A DNA stretch of 43,450 nt, taken from assembly GCF_022829545.1 (NCBI RefSeq), contig NZ_JAKSYM010000033.1, forward strand, positions 1-43,450, given 5' to 3'. The notes under the pieces were generated by a model. It was not told the origin of the DNA. It ran no database searches and saw only the letters and a program-made list of their open reading frames with translations. The position numbers were made by a program, and so were the translations under genes. The DNA comes from Methylobacterium sp. J-030 (GTDB lineage: Bacteria > Pseudomonadota > Alphaproteobacteria > Rhizobiales > Beijerinckiaceae). Shown one piece after another: positions 1 through 7,082 of this stretch (the first letter of the stretch is position 1; every line of letters starts with the position of its first letter).

Positions 1-141
1 ATCCGGGGAGTGGACGTGGTGGGTCCCGCCAGGAGTCGCGCGGTGGCCCGTGCGACCGTCCCGGCCGGGTTCCGTGCGCCCCCCGGACCCCGACGACCCC
101 GTGGTTAACCAGCCGTCAACGTGACCTTGGCACCGTAGCCG
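1..141. repeat. Terminal direct repeat marking circular closure
   Basis: Bases 1-141 are identical to 43310-43450. An exact overlap of this size at both ends of a contig is the usual trace of a circular molecule assembled with a 141-base word. The gene ending at 43433 and the gene starting at 182 are therefore neighbours, and the real circle is about 43,309 bp. Confidence 0.95.
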
Positions 142-181
142 GGACCCGTCGCGCGGAACGCGACGCGACCGGAGGGGTCCC

Positions 182-649
182 GTGTCCCACATGCTCAGCC
201 TCGGACAGGCCGCGCGCCTCGCCGATGTCGGAAAAACCACCGTCGCCCGTGCGATCCAGTCCGGCCGGCTCAGTGCCACCCGCAAGGCGGATGGCGGCTA
301 TGAGATCGACCCGGCGGAGCTTTGCCGGGTCTACGAGTGCAAGATCCCCGGTGCGACCGCCGAAACCGTCGCGGGCGACGGTCGCGCGGAACGCGACGCG
401 ACCCCGCCCGGAACGGGGAGGGACGCCGAGACGGAAAAGGCCCTTGCCGCAGCTGAGGCGCGGATCGAGGGCCTGAAACAGGTGGTCGAGTCCGAGCGCC
501 GACGTGCCGAGGAGGCTATCGCCGACCGGGACCGTTGGGCGGCCCAGGCCGAGCGCCTGGCGCTCCTGGCGCCCCCTCCGGCGCCGCCGGCAGTGCCGGC
601 CCCACCGGAGCGGCGGACCTTCTTGGGCCGGATTTTCCGGGCCGCGTGA
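182..649 (+). CDS. Small HTH and coiled-coil plasmid DNA-binding protein
   Basis: 155 aa with a GTG start at 182, chosen because GGAGGGG lies just upstream; an ATG at 191 is the alternative. Residues 1-50 form an excisionase/MerR-like helix-turn-helix with the signature KTTVARAIQSGRLSATR followed by EIDPAELCRVY. This signature is typical of small proteins encoded directly downstream of rep genes on many plasmids, variously labelled plasmid replication DNA-binding protein or entry exclusion protein. Residues about 75-125 are a charged coiled coil rich in Ala, Glu and Arg, and the tail is Ala/Pro rich. On the closed circle it follows the helicase-like replication gene by about 57 bases in the same direction, so it is probably co-transcribed. 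I infer a regulator or replication accessory role and it is a candidate binder of one of the plasmid operators. The exact role is unproven. Confidence 0.8.
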   Translation: MSHMLSLGQAARLADVGKTTVARAIQSGRLSATRKADGGYEIDPAELCRVYECKIPGATAETVAGDGRAERDATPPGTGRDAETEKALAAAEARIEGLKQVVESERRRAEEAIADRDRWAAQAERLALLAPPPAPPAVPAPPERRTFLGRIFRAA

Positions 650-652
650 GGA

Positions 653-1279
653 TCAATGGGCGAGGGCGAACGATGCCGACGTGTTGGTGTATGAACCCCA
701 GCCGTTTCCAGTAGGCAGAGAGCCGGCTTTGACGACCCGGACGCTGGACGGGAACGCTTGGCCCGTGACGGTGCTCCAATCGGCTGTCGAGGGCGTTAGG
801 CAGGCTCCGTGCGAATCGTCCCGGAAGGTCGAGAACGACACTTGTCCGGTTGAGGCGACGACGCCCATTGTGGCGAGCGCGCAGCCGCCGTTTCCGACCC
901 GCACCGTCAACTCGAAGACCGTGTTGCCGCCGCCTGGATAGACCTGGACCTGCGCCAGGTTCGCCGGCATCCCGTTCCACAAAACGTCCCAGGACCAACC
1001 GGGAAGGGCGGCAATTTGCAGGAGGCCGTTGTGCGGAGTCGTCAGGCTCGGGTCCGTCTCACCGACGCCCATGCCAGGCGGCAATGCCGTACTCGGATCG
1101 GAGTTCGACATTCCCGGAGGCAAGGCCGGATCAGTCGAGGGTGAGGTTGGCACAGTTGGGACCGTCACCAGCGCGGCCGAGATCCGAGGGAGCGGCAGAA
1201 CGCGAAAATAGGGGGCCTCGGCAGCCGAGGCCGGTGTGATTAGGGCGATGAGGGTGAGGGCGATGGTGAGAAGGCGCAC
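653..1279 (-). CDS. Secreted protein of unknown function
   Basis: 208 aa if started at the GTG at 1279, which has AGAGG six bases upstream and opens directly into a clean signal peptide (LLTIALTLIALITPASA). A longer reading from 1336 adds 19 residues before the signal peptide and is less likely. The mature protein begins with a low-complexity stretch in which the tetrad-like motif DP..LPPGM occurs twice, then a compact domain of about 120 residues rich in Gly, Ser, Thr and Val with two cysteines that could form a disulfide. I do not recognise the family. It converges on the HTH gene with a gap of only three bases. A GGTGTCA-type dyad lies about 66 bases upstream, so it may belong to the plasmid regulatory network. 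Confidence 0.65.
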   Translation of the reverse strand: MRLLTIALTLIALITPASAAEAPYFRVLPLPRISAALVTVPTVPTSPSTDPALPPGMSNSDPSTALPPGMGVGETDPSLTTPHNGLLQIAALPGWSWDVLWNGMPANLAQVQVYPGGGNTVFELTVRVGNGGCALATMGVVASTGQVSFSTFRDDSHGACLTPSTADWSTVTGQAFPSSVRVVKAGSLPTGNGWGSYTNTSASFALAH

Positions 1280-1344
1280 GGTAAACCTCTGAGACCGTTG
1301 ACCCTTCGATTGTCCGGGTGGAACCCGAAATTGCAAGGTTTATC

Positions 1345-1361
1345 GGTGTCATAAACGACAT
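1345..1361 (-). promoter_or_regulatory. GGTGTCA-type operator (family B), site 1
   Basis: GGTGTCA, four bases, then CGACAT, a degenerate copy of the dyad GGTGTCA-N4-TGACACC found perfectly at 35202. On the minus strand it reads TATGACACCGATAA, which is also close to the minus-strand reading at 20900. It lies between the terminator-like hairpin at 1377 and the start of the secreted-protein gene, in promoter position. Confidence 0.5.
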
Positions 1362-1376
1362 GTTTTTACAGCGGTA

Positions 1377-1405
1377 TCTCCCTCCTGCTTAGAGCAGGAG
1401 GGAGA
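1377..1405 (-). terminator. Perfect 13-bp hairpin after the 1408-1950 gene
   Basis: TCTCCCTCCTGCT at 1377-1389 and its exact complement at 1393-1405, with a three-base loop. It follows the TAA of the minus-strand gene ending at 1408 by two bases. No long T-run follows, so termination could be weak or helped by other factors. Confidence 0.6.
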
Positions 1406-1407
1406 GG

Positions 1408-1950
1408 TTAAGCGCCTACTAAATCTACCTGATCGAATACTTTTGTAATTTCTGGAATCAGACCGGACGAATTCATTATCGCCTTACGGATTGCTATCTC
1501 TCCCGATGGTTTTTTGGAGTGCATGAGTAACAAAGCGCATATTCCACTCTTTAGAACTGCCTTGAATTCATTGGCTATTCGAGAGTTAGTTTTTTCTAGA
1601 TCTTTCAACGAATCAAGGGCATAGTTATAAGATTTTTCTCTATAACTTAGATCGCCAATGTTACTCATAAATCTCTGAGCTACTTGTCTGCCCAAGTTTT
1701 TATCTACAATAACCTCGGTTATGTTTTTGAGAATGTATTTTATGTCTTCTGGTGTAGATGAATCATTAGCAATCTGTTCAATCAGATTGAACGTTTTTTC
1801 TATGTCTGATTTTGCAATGTTTGTAGCTATGATCTGATATCTCAAATTATCACGATACTCTTTGAGTTCGCGAGTTGCTGCAATTGAGATGGATATCATC
1901 GTAATGACTACCATCGCAGGTAATCCATATTCCGAAAATGAAATATCCAT
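1408..1950 (-). CDS. AT-rich single-pass membrane protein, unknown
   Basis: 180 aa when started at the ATG at 1950, which has AAGGAG eight bases upstream; earlier ATGs at 1974 and 2022 would run into the upstream gene. Residues about 8-26 form one hydrophobic segment (LPAMVVITMISISIAA), followed by a long, highly charged alpha-helical cytoplasmic region without recognisable motifs. The composition is strikingly AT-rich and uses Asn, Ile and Lys codons unlike the surrounding high-GC genes, which points to recent acquisition. It lies 34 bases downstream of another small membrane protein gene on the same strand and is probably co-transcribed with it. No function is assigned. A membrane partner of a defence or exclusion pair is possible but is only a guess. 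Confidence 0.6.
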   Translation of the reverse strand: MDISFSEYGLPAMVVITMISISIAATRELKEYRDNLRYQIIATNIAKSDIEKTFNLIEQIANDSSTPEDIKYILKNITEVIVDKNLGRQVAQRFMSNIGDLSYREKSYNYALDSLKDLEKTNSRIANEFKAVLKSGICALLLMHSKKPSGEIAIRKAIMNSSGLIPEITKVFDQVDLVGA

Positions 1951-1984
1951 CTTCTCTTCTCCTTCGACACTCATGGGCAATCTT

Positions 1985-2314
1985 TTATTTGTTTGACTTA
2001 AAGATGCCACGAAGAATTCCAAGGAATCCCTTCTTTTCGATGATTTCCCCTACTCCGTTTTTAGCGCGGCGCAGCGTCGTAGAGTCTTTCAACACGTCAC
2101 TAAGGTACGTATACGCAGGGTAGCCTATAATTAGACCTGCACCTGCGACGACGATCCATATGGGGCTAGCACCTACATGGGCCAGCGCTGCCAAAGTGGC
2201 AAAGGCGACTACGACGTAGACGAGTGTTTCCGGGCCATGCTTGCTGGCGGCGCGAACGGTTGCCGCTCCTTGCACAAGGGCGTTAGCGGCTTTTGCGGGC
2301 GTAGGGAGTCCCAT
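1985..2314 (-). CDS. Small two-TM membrane protein, unknown
   Basis: 109 aa. Two hydrophobic stretches are visible: about residues 30-48 (TLVYVVVAFATLAALAHV) and 50-70 (PIWIVVAGAGLIIGYPAY), separated by a short loop. The N-terminus is Ala-rich and the C-terminal third is basic and helical (ending in KSNK). The ribosome-binding site before 2314 is weak. The gene sits directly upstream of the AT-rich single-pass membrane protein and has intermediate base composition. The pair could act together in the inner membrane. I do not recognise the family. Confidence 0.55.
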   Translation of the reverse strand: MGLPTPAKAANALVQGAATVRAASKHGPETLVYVVVAFATLAALAHVGASPIWIVVAGAGLIIGYPAYTYLSDVLKDSTTLRRAKNGVGEIIEKKGFLGILRGIFKSNK

Positions 2315-2378
2315 TGGTCAACCCCGTTTTGCTCGGCGTCAATTGCACCTGGGATCGACCCGACGAAACTTCAATGTC

Positions 2379-3260
2379 TCAGTAATCCTGTTCAAACGAA
2401 GGGATGCCGGAGCCGCATCGCGGATCTTTGAAGTCCAGAAATCCGTCCCGGTATCCGCCGGTCCCCGGCAGGAAGAGGTCGAAGTATCCGAGGGGCTGGC
2501 CTACGTCCCCGCCGATAGTGTCCTGTCGCATGGCCGCCCGGCCGGAGCCGGTATAGGTGCGGACGTTGCCTGTGCGGAGGTTCGTGACTTGGCACTCGGC
2601 TGTCACCCTGTCGCCCTCGTAGGGCATTCCCTCCGCCGGGTCATCGCCAGGGGAGAAGCGCAGACGTACCCGGTGCCGGAACCCATCCTTTGTTAAGTCC
2701 AGGCCGGTGACGTAGCGGGAATTATCATAGGCAGGGCGGGGGGCGAAGGTTCGCCCGTCCCATTCGAATCGGACGATGCCGCCGGGTTGGATCGAGGCGA
2801 TTTGCTGCCTGTACAGACCGACCGCCATGGCCTGCGTTGACAGGGCGATGCGCCAGGAACCGGGGGGCTCGCCGGCTTGCGTGAAGACGAGCAGCCGATG
2901 CCCTTCCAGCCGCGAATCGTTGAGGTCCGCACCGACCCCACGGGCCAGGACCAGGATGTCAGGAACTCGGGCGCCGGTCAGGGAGGCGGTAGCGCACTCG
3001 ATGCCGAAGATCTCCCTATGACCGTTTCGAGCGCGTAACGGCTCCACGATCTCCCGCTTGATCTTGGCGCAGGCGTCCGCAGGCATCGTCCACTCAACGA
3101 CCCGGAACCCTTGGCGTTTCGCTTCGGCCACGTCCGGGGGGGCGATCTCCTCTCCCAGTGGGGGAGGGGCCTTTTCCGCCCTGCACGGCACGACCCCGCC
3201 GGCCAGCCCGAGCAATGCAATCGCGGAGAAGATGTTGAGGGAACGTCGGATTTTTTTCAT
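2379..3260 (-). CDS. Secreted protein of unknown function
   Basis: 293 aa with a clear N-terminal signal: KKIRR, a hydrophobic core (IFSAIALLGLAGGVV), then a likely cleavage region near residues 27-29. The Cys at 26 follows GVVP and does not match a good lipobox. The mature part has high-GC codon use, four or more cysteines (including CAKIK, IECA, AECQ and DPRCGSG) that could form periplasmic disulfides, and no enzyme motif I can recognise. It is probably periplasmic or extracellular. It stands alone on the minus strand, diverging from the 3481 gene across about 220 AT-rich bases. It may be plasmid cargo rather than maintenance machinery. Confidence 0.65.
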   Translation of the reverse strand: MKKIRRSLNIFSAIALLGLAGGVVPCRAEKAPPPLGEEIAPPDVAEAKRQGFRVVEWTMPADACAKIKREIVEPLRARNGHREIFGIECATASLTGARVPDILVLARGVGADLNDSRLEGHRLLVFTQAGEPPGSWRIALSTQAMAVGLYRQQIASIQPGGIVRFEWDGRTFAPRPAYDNSRYVTGLDLTKDGFRHRVRLRFSPGDDPAEGMPYEGDRVTAECQVTNLRTGNVRTYTGSGRAAMRQDTIGGDVGQPLGYFDLFLPGTGGYRDGFLDFKDPRCGSGIPSFEQDY

Positions 3261-3425
3261 GCCTCAACACTAGCCTCTGTCAAATAAACAAGACCTGAAT
3301 GCGAACTGATCTCTATCTATGATTACATCGGATAGTTACTGCTTGCTACGAATTGTTTTGCTTGGACGTGATATAGCTCGCTTGTTTTTAACTGTATTTT
3401 GCATGTGCCAGTGGACCAATTTTTA

Positions 3426-3439
3426 AACCGTTTGTGGTT
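3426..3439 (+). promoter_or_regulatory. Possible family C operator (AACC-N6-GGTT)
   Basis: AAACC-GTTTGT-GGTTT lies about 41 bases upstream of the 3481 gene in an AT-rich intergenic region. It has the same arm and spacer geometry as the GCAACC-N6-GGTTGC dyads at 20955 and 40720 but only AACC/GGTT is shared, so chance is possible. Confidence 0.3.
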
Positions 3440-3480
3440 TCATTCACGGACATGCGCTTAACGTCATAGGAGTCGGGGCA

Positions 3481-3897
3481 ATGATTGACTACGAGGCCAT
3501 CGGCATAGCGCGAGGCATGTCCTTCGCTCTTCGTCGCGAGCGTATTGTCAATGACCGTAACATCGACATTGCCAACGGCGAGATCAGGAAGGCCAACGGC
3601 GAGATCGGGAAGGCCAACACTGAGATAGCCCGGCTTCGTTCCGAGCTAGCGCAAGCCAAGTTTAGCCTTTTGCTTGAGGTCGCCCATAAAACTGGAATTC
3701 TTGCTCAGGGCCGCGCTCTACGTGCCGAGCTTACGAAGCTGGCACCAGATCATCCTTATTTAAAACCGACTGGCCTGCGTTATGATGATGGTTCTGCTCA
3801 AATAGAGCTTAATCTAATATATGATGCCGCTTTTGATTTGAAAGCCAAAGAAATTGGGCTCGACAATTCGCTTGAGCGGCGCTCTGTAGCGAAATAG
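3481..3897 (+). CDS. Coiled-coil protein, unknown
   Basis: 138 aa, ATG at 3481 with AGGAG about ten bases upstream. Residues about 28-60 carry a short seven-residue repeat (IANGEIR, KANGEIG, KANTEIA) that continues into RLRSELAQAKFSLLLEV, a clear parallel coiled coil. The C-terminal half looks globular. No catalytic or DNA-binding motif is visible. It is monocistronic, facing the divergent secreted-protein gene and converging on the zinc-ribbon gene. The heptad-like duplication suggests slippage-driven length variation between relatives. Function unknown. Confidence 0.6.
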   Translation: MIDYEAIGIARGMSFALRRERIVNDRNIDIANGEIRKANGEIGKANTEIARLRSELAQAKFSLLLEVAHKTGILAQGRALRAELTKLAPDHPYLKPTGLRYDDGSAQIELNLIYDAAFDLKAKEIGLDNSLERRSVAK

Positions 3898-3925
3898 ATT
3901 GCTAAATATAGATCTATATAGGGAT

Positions 3926-4276
3926 CTATTTCTTGGAATGCTCGTCGCATTTTGTGGAGAGCCAAGCGTCTCCGCGAAGCGATCCGGGCTTGCCGCACAC
4001 GTCGCAGATCGTCTCCGATTGCCTTTCGGCATCGTCCACGATGGCTTCGGCATCGTCGCGGAACGGCACGACATCCATCCGCAGGGTGCCGTATTTTTCC
4101 TTCACGTCGAGTACCCGGAGGCCGAGATCCGGGTCTTGCTCGCCTTGGGCTGATGCCAGGGCGTCGAGGCGTGCGAACGTGCGTTCGACAAGCTCGCGCC
4201 AACCTTCCCCTACGGCGAACGACGTGCGCTCAGCCCAGGCGTAGCGCTTGGAGAGGGCTTCCTGCCAATCGGTCAT
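3926..4276 (-). CDS. Small zinc-ribbon protein of phage/plasmid type
   Basis: 116 aa from the ATG at 4276, whose A is shared with the TGA of the upstream gene, a strong sign of translational coupling. The sequence follows a pattern I know from many phage and plasmid hypothetical proteins: a helical N-terminus (GWRELVERTFARLDAL), then VKEKYGTLRMDV, then an AE..S..ICDVCGKPG segment and a terminal W..TKCDEH. The C-x2-C together with the later C and H could bind zinc. A reading that extends to 4462 is an overlap with the upstream gene and is rejected. The cellular role of this family is not known to me. Confidence 0.75.
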   Translation of the reverse strand: MTDWQEALSKRYAWAERTSFAVGEGWRELVERTFARLDALASAQGEQDPDLGLRVLDVKEKYGTLRMDVVPFRDDAEAIVDDAERQSETICDVCGKPGSLRGDAWLSTKCDEHSKK

Positions 4277-5079
4277 CACTTCACCAGCCAGGCAACCGGT
4301 CCCGTCGAGAAGAACCCCAGGAGGGCCTTGCGTCCGAACAGGCCGGCGAGGAGACCGGCCCCGATGAGCCAGAGCGGCCCCCAGCCGGCGAGCCAATCGA
4401 CTAGGCCGGTGTAGACCCCGCGCGAGGCTCCGGCGGCCGGTGCGGCGCTTCCTTCGAGCCACAGCGGGACGTTGCAGGCGCGACCGCCGTTCACGGTGAT
4501 GACTTGTTGCGCTCCGGGGCCGCAGTAGGTCCGAAGGGTCAGGGCGAGGTCGGCGTTGCTCCGGGCCAGGTTAAACCATGATGGCGAATCGGTACGGGCG
4601 GCGAGGGCCGCCCATTCCGTCGCGATGCCCGTAACGTTCGACCGCCCAAGGCCCCACCCTGCGATGCCGAAGCCGAGGGCGATGGCGACGACGAGCGCGA
4701 TCAGCTTGAGCCCGATCCCGAAATCCCGTCGCCGGTCGGCCCGTTCGAAATGGGCCAGGGCGGTCACGGCCACGGCTTCGCCGGTCTGTTCCGCGAGGGC
4801 AGCGTGCGCCGCTTCCACACGTGCCGTGGCCGCCTTGGCGACCGGCCCGACCGCACGCTTGGCCGCTTCCTCGATACGGGCGGGTAGGGCGTCTATGGCA
4901 CCGGGAATCGTCTTTGCGGCAGCTTCGAGCAGGCCGGCAACCGCCAGATAGATCACCGTGGGATCGTCCGGGGAGAGCCCGAGATCCGCGATCCGGCGCC
5001 ATGCGAGATCCCGCGCAGCGGGATCGAGCGCGAGGACGTCGGCCGCCTTTTCGAATTGCTGCTTGCTCTCTGGACGCAT
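4276..5079 (-). CDS. Membrane protein, possibly DUF6753-like
   Basis: 267 aa. The N-terminal 110 residues are helical and contain LGLSPDDPTVIYLAVAGLLEA, which resembles the start of plasmid proteins in the DUF6753 group; this is a recollection, not a search result. A hydrophobic segment spans about residues 121-143 and another about 229-249, separated by a loop of about 85 residues with two cysteines that may be periplasmic. It lies downstream of the ParA-like gene in the same direction, but a stable hairpin at 5113-5141 separates them. The 3926-4276 gene is coupled to its stop codon. Relatives are usually found beside plasmid mobilization or partition genes, so a membrane role in transfer or maintenance is plausible. 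Confidence 0.65.
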   Translation of the reverse strand: MRPESKQQFEKAADVLALDPAARDLAWRRIADLGLSPDDPTVIYLAVAGLLEAAAKTIPGAIDALPARIEEAAKRAVGPVAKAATARVEAAHAALAEQTGEAVAVTALAHFERADRRRDFGIGLKLIALVVAIALGFGIAGWGLGRSNVTGIATEWAALAARTDSPSWFNLARSNADLALTLRTYCGPGAQQVITVNGGRACNVPLWLEGSAAPAAGASRGVYTGLVDWLAGWGPLWLIGAGLLAGLFGRKALLGFFSTGPVAWLVK

Positions 5080-5112
5080 GACACGGGCTCACAGCCGGGA
5101 ACGGGGGAGGGT

Positions 5113-5141
5113 CCAGGGAGGGGGCGCAGCCCCCTCCTTGG
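5113..5141 (-). terminator. Stable GC hairpin downstream of the parA-like gene
   Basis: GGAGGGGGC (5117-5125), loop GCA, GCCCCCTCC (5129-5137), extended outward by four more pairs including one G-T wobble. It lies ten bases beyond the parA-like stop codon and before the 5079 gene start, so it probably ends or attenuates the partition transcript. No T-run is present. Confidence 0.5.
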
Positions 5142-5150
5142 ATCACGTCA

Positions 5151-5975
5151 TCACAGGCCCAGGAATGGCCGGGCCGGCTCGATGGCGGCGGAGAACTCCC
5201 GCACGAACTTCGATACGTGCGCCCGTTCCGTGATCGACAGGGACGAATCCGAGACGGCCGAGGAGAACGGCAGGTTGTCGGCATCCACCTTGGCGAAGGT
5301 GCCCGCAGGGATGCTCGGCAGGTCGATTTCGACCCCGCCCAGGGCCAACAGCTTCTCGCGGGTCTTGCCGCCCTTCTGGACGCCCTTGCCGTCCGTGAAC
5401 CCATGCCAGAACGGAAAATCCGCCTCAGACCGGCCCCAGCGGGTGTTGCGGATCGCGACGTGATCCACCCGGTCTCCGGCCAGTTCGAGCCAACGGGCCA
5501 CGGAGGCCGAGGAGCCGACTTCCGGGCTCACGAGATGAAGGAGCGTCACGCGGTAGCCATGCTCTTCGAAGGCGGCCAGGAGGCCGTCGATCCCGTCGCC
5601 GCCGTCCACGATCCTCATCAAGTCGGCCAGGGAGCCGCCCGCCAGGTCGTGCACGATCAGGGGCTCACCGGTTGAGATGCAATCGAGCAAGGTGTTCCGC
5701 TCGCCTTCCGCCCGAACGTTGTAGTAGGCGACCCCCTCTACGGGGCTCTGATCGTCGGACAGTCGTCCATCGGGCCCGCGGGTGCCGAGGACACGGACGA
5801 GGCCGCCCACGCCGCCGTCCGCGTCGTATGCGGCGACGCGCGTTCCCTGTGACCGTAGGAGGTTGATGAGAGCACGAGCCGTCACGCTCTTGCCCACGCC
5901 ACCCTTTTCGGAGGCGACGCCCACAAGTCGCTTTCGCTTTGTGTTTTCCGTCACCTTAGTTGCCGCTCGCGCCAT
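5151..5975 (-). CDS. ParA/MinD-like partition ATPase
   Basis: 274 aa from the ATG at 5975, which has AAGGGA upstream and starts just before the conserved fold; a longer reading to 6140 overlaps the preceding gene. Residues 24-30 are a deviant Walker A box (KGGVGKS) with the signature lysine of the ParA/MinD/SIMIBI family. DAD at 51-53 and LIVHDLAGG near 113-121 match the switch and Walker B positions. These ATPases bind DNA or membranes as ATP-bound dimers and move plasmid copies apart. It sits 37 bases after a small DNA-binding-type gene in the same operon. Together they look like a partition cassette without a classical ParB. Some ATPases of this fold in mobilization regions instead assist transfer, and that alternative cannot be excluded. 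Confidence 0.85.
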   Translation of the reverse strand: MARAATKVTENTKRKRLVGVASEKGGVGKSVTARALINLLRSQGTRVAAYDADGGVGGLVRVLGTRGPDGRLSDDQSPVEGVAYYNVRAEGERNTLLDCISTGEPLIVHDLAGGSLADLMRIVDGGDGIDGLLAAFEEHGYRVTLLHLVSPEVGSSASVARWLELAGDRVDHVAIRNTRWGRSEADFPFWHGFTDGKGVQKGGKTREKLLALGGVEIDLPSIPAGTFAKVDADNLPFSSAVSDSSLSITERAHVSKFVREFSAAIEPARPFLGL

Positions 5976-6012
5976 GTTCGTGGTCCCTTCGTCCTGATGT
6001 TCGAATCGGTGT

Positions 6013-6489
6013 TCAGAGGTCGGCGTCGTTGAGCCGGTGTCCCGTTGCCTTTGCGCCCGCGCCCGTCTTTGCTCGCGGCGCAACCGCCAGTTCAGACGGC
6101 TTAGGCGTTGCGTTCGCATCCGGCGCGGCCTTCGTGTCATTGGCCTTCGCTCCTGCGTTCGCGTCAGGTTTCGTCTCTGTTACCTCCGAAGCTTGCTTGA
6201 TCCTCGCGCGAGGTTTCGGTGTCGTTCGCGTGGGAGCTACACCTTCCTCTCGGTTCGCGCGTTGCAGGTATTGGCGAAATGTTCCAAGGGATATTTCGAA
6301 TCCCTTCTCTGCGAACATGTCGCGGATCTCCGCATCGGTGAACCGCTTGGCCTTTAGCTCCCGAATGTCCGGGAGGAGGCCCTTGACGGTTTCGTAGATC
6401 GAGGCCGTCCTTTGCGGGGCGGACTTAGCAGTGTCGCGCAGGAGGCTTTGAAGCTCCGCAAGCGCTTCCGGGTTCGTTTGCTTTGCCAT
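6013..6489 (-). CDS. Small DNA-binding partner of the ParA-like ATPase
   Basis: 158 aa, ATG at 6489 with AAAGG eight bases upstream. Residues about 45-85 (LPDIRELKAKRFTDAEIRDM, then EKGFEISLGTFRQYLQRA) have the form of a helix-turn-helix protein found on many plasmids next to ParA/MinD-like or mobilization genes: an instruction-like helix ending in FTDAEI, then GF.IS..TFR.YL. The C-terminal half is a basic, Ala/Lys/Pro-rich disordered tail. It is the first gene of the partition operon, with two dyads directly upstream (6518-6543). I infer that it binds the upstream sites as centromere-binding protein and autorepressor. No homology search was possible. Confidence 0.65.
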   Translation of the reverse strand: MAKQTNPEALAELQSLLRDTAKSAPQRTASIYETVKGLLPDIRELKAKRFTDAEIRDMFAEKGFEISLGTFRQYLQRANREEGVAPTRTTPKPRARIKQASEVTETKPDANAGAKANDTKAAPDANATPKPSELAVAPRAKTGAGAKATGHRLNDADL

Positions 6490-6517
6490 TAGAGGGCCTT
6501 TCTCGCGACGTATGCCC

Positions 6518-6543
6518 TTTGCGAAAGGTACGTTACCAGGGTC
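6518..6543 (-). promoter_or_regulatory. Nested dyad upstream of the partition operon
   Basis: CCTTT-GCG-AAAGG (6526-6538) is flanked by ACGTA (6518-6522) and TACGT (6539-6543), giving an interrupted two-layer inverted repeat 29 bases before the start of the 6489 gene. It is a likely operator or centromere half for the partition regulator. Confidence 0.45.
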
Positions 6544-6552
6544 AAGCTATCA

Positions 6553-6615
6553 GCGTTCGTCAAAATTACAATGGGCGTTCGCATGGCTTTCGTATTTATG
6601 CAGCCATACGTTCGC
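6553..6615. repeat. Three phased CGTTCG repeats
   Basis: CGTTCG occurs at 6554, 6576 and 6609, that is 22 and 33 bases apart, multiples of about one helical turn. They lie between the divergent partition and mobilization operons, and the second and third are bracketed by ATGGCT/AGCCAT. An array on one face of the helix would suit a centromere or oriT accessory site. The hexamer is short and chance is possible. Confidence 0.35.
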
Positions 6616-6715
6616 AAAAAGTTAAGAAGCCTCCGGGTAGGGGTTAGCAAGGTTGGAAGGAGACACACTACGCACCGCCGATGCCTTGAGCTTGCCTCCC
6701 GGCCTTGTAAACCAC

Positions 6716-6729
6716 TGCCAAGACTGGCA
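6716..6729 (+). promoter_or_regulatory. Dyad before the mobilization operon
   Basis: TGCCA-AGAC-TGGCA is a perfect 5-bp-arm inverted repeat about 26 bases before the ATG of the RHH-like gene. It is a candidate autoregulatory operator. Confidence 0.35.
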
Positions 6730-6754
6730 CTCTTGTAGCTAGAAGGAGGCAAGC

Positions 6755-7048
6755 ATGACCCGCCGACAAGTCCGCATCTCCCTAGACGAAGCGCTATGGG
6801 ATGCTGTGCAGGCCGCCGCCAAAGTGCGGGGGGTCGCCCCTCATCTCTACGTCGAGGAAGCCTTGTCCGCTTCCCTTGGGCCGTCCGATGCCATGCAGAG
6901 GTTCGCCCACGTTGCCGAGAGCATGAATGTCAACGCCGCCGACATCATGGCGAATGCAGCGGAAACCCGAGACCAGATCCGGGTCATCTCGGATTTCATC
7001 GTGGACCTATATCGCGTTCGAAACGAAAACGAACTTGTTGATAACTGA
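6755..7048 (+). CDS. RHH-like mobilization accessory protein
   Basis: 97 aa, ATG at 6755 with an excellent AAGGAGG seven bases upstream. The N-terminus (RRQVRISLDEALWDAVQAAAKVRG) has the pattern of a ribbon-helix-helix protein: a short beta strand with alternating residues, then two helices. The C-terminal half is helical (AADIMANAAETRDQIRVISDF), like the oligomerization part of MobC/TrwA-type accessory factors. It precedes the relaxase by 34 bases in the same direction. Such proteins bind oriT, help the relaxase melt the nic region and repress their own promoter. TGCCA-AGAC-TGGCA at 6716-6729 could be its operator. oriT itself probably lies in 6490-6754 but I could not recognise a nic sequence. 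Confidence 0.7.
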   Translation: MTRRQVRISLDEALWDAVQAAAKVRGVAPHLYVEEALSASLGPSDAMQRFAHVAESMNVNAADIMANAAETRDQIRVISDFIVDLYRVRNENELVDN

Positions 7049-7082
7049 TACGTAACAACAAGCGAACGCTGAGGCCATCGCC

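Noticed and set aside
4276..4462. N-terminal extension of the zinc-ribbon protein
   Set aside because: The extra 62 residues are an Arg-rich shadow of the upstream membrane-protein gene, and the ATG at 4276 is coupled to that gene's stop.
6490..6754. Specific oriT nic site
   Set aside because: The region is the expected place, but I could not match any known MOBF nic sequence, so no nic coordinate is given.
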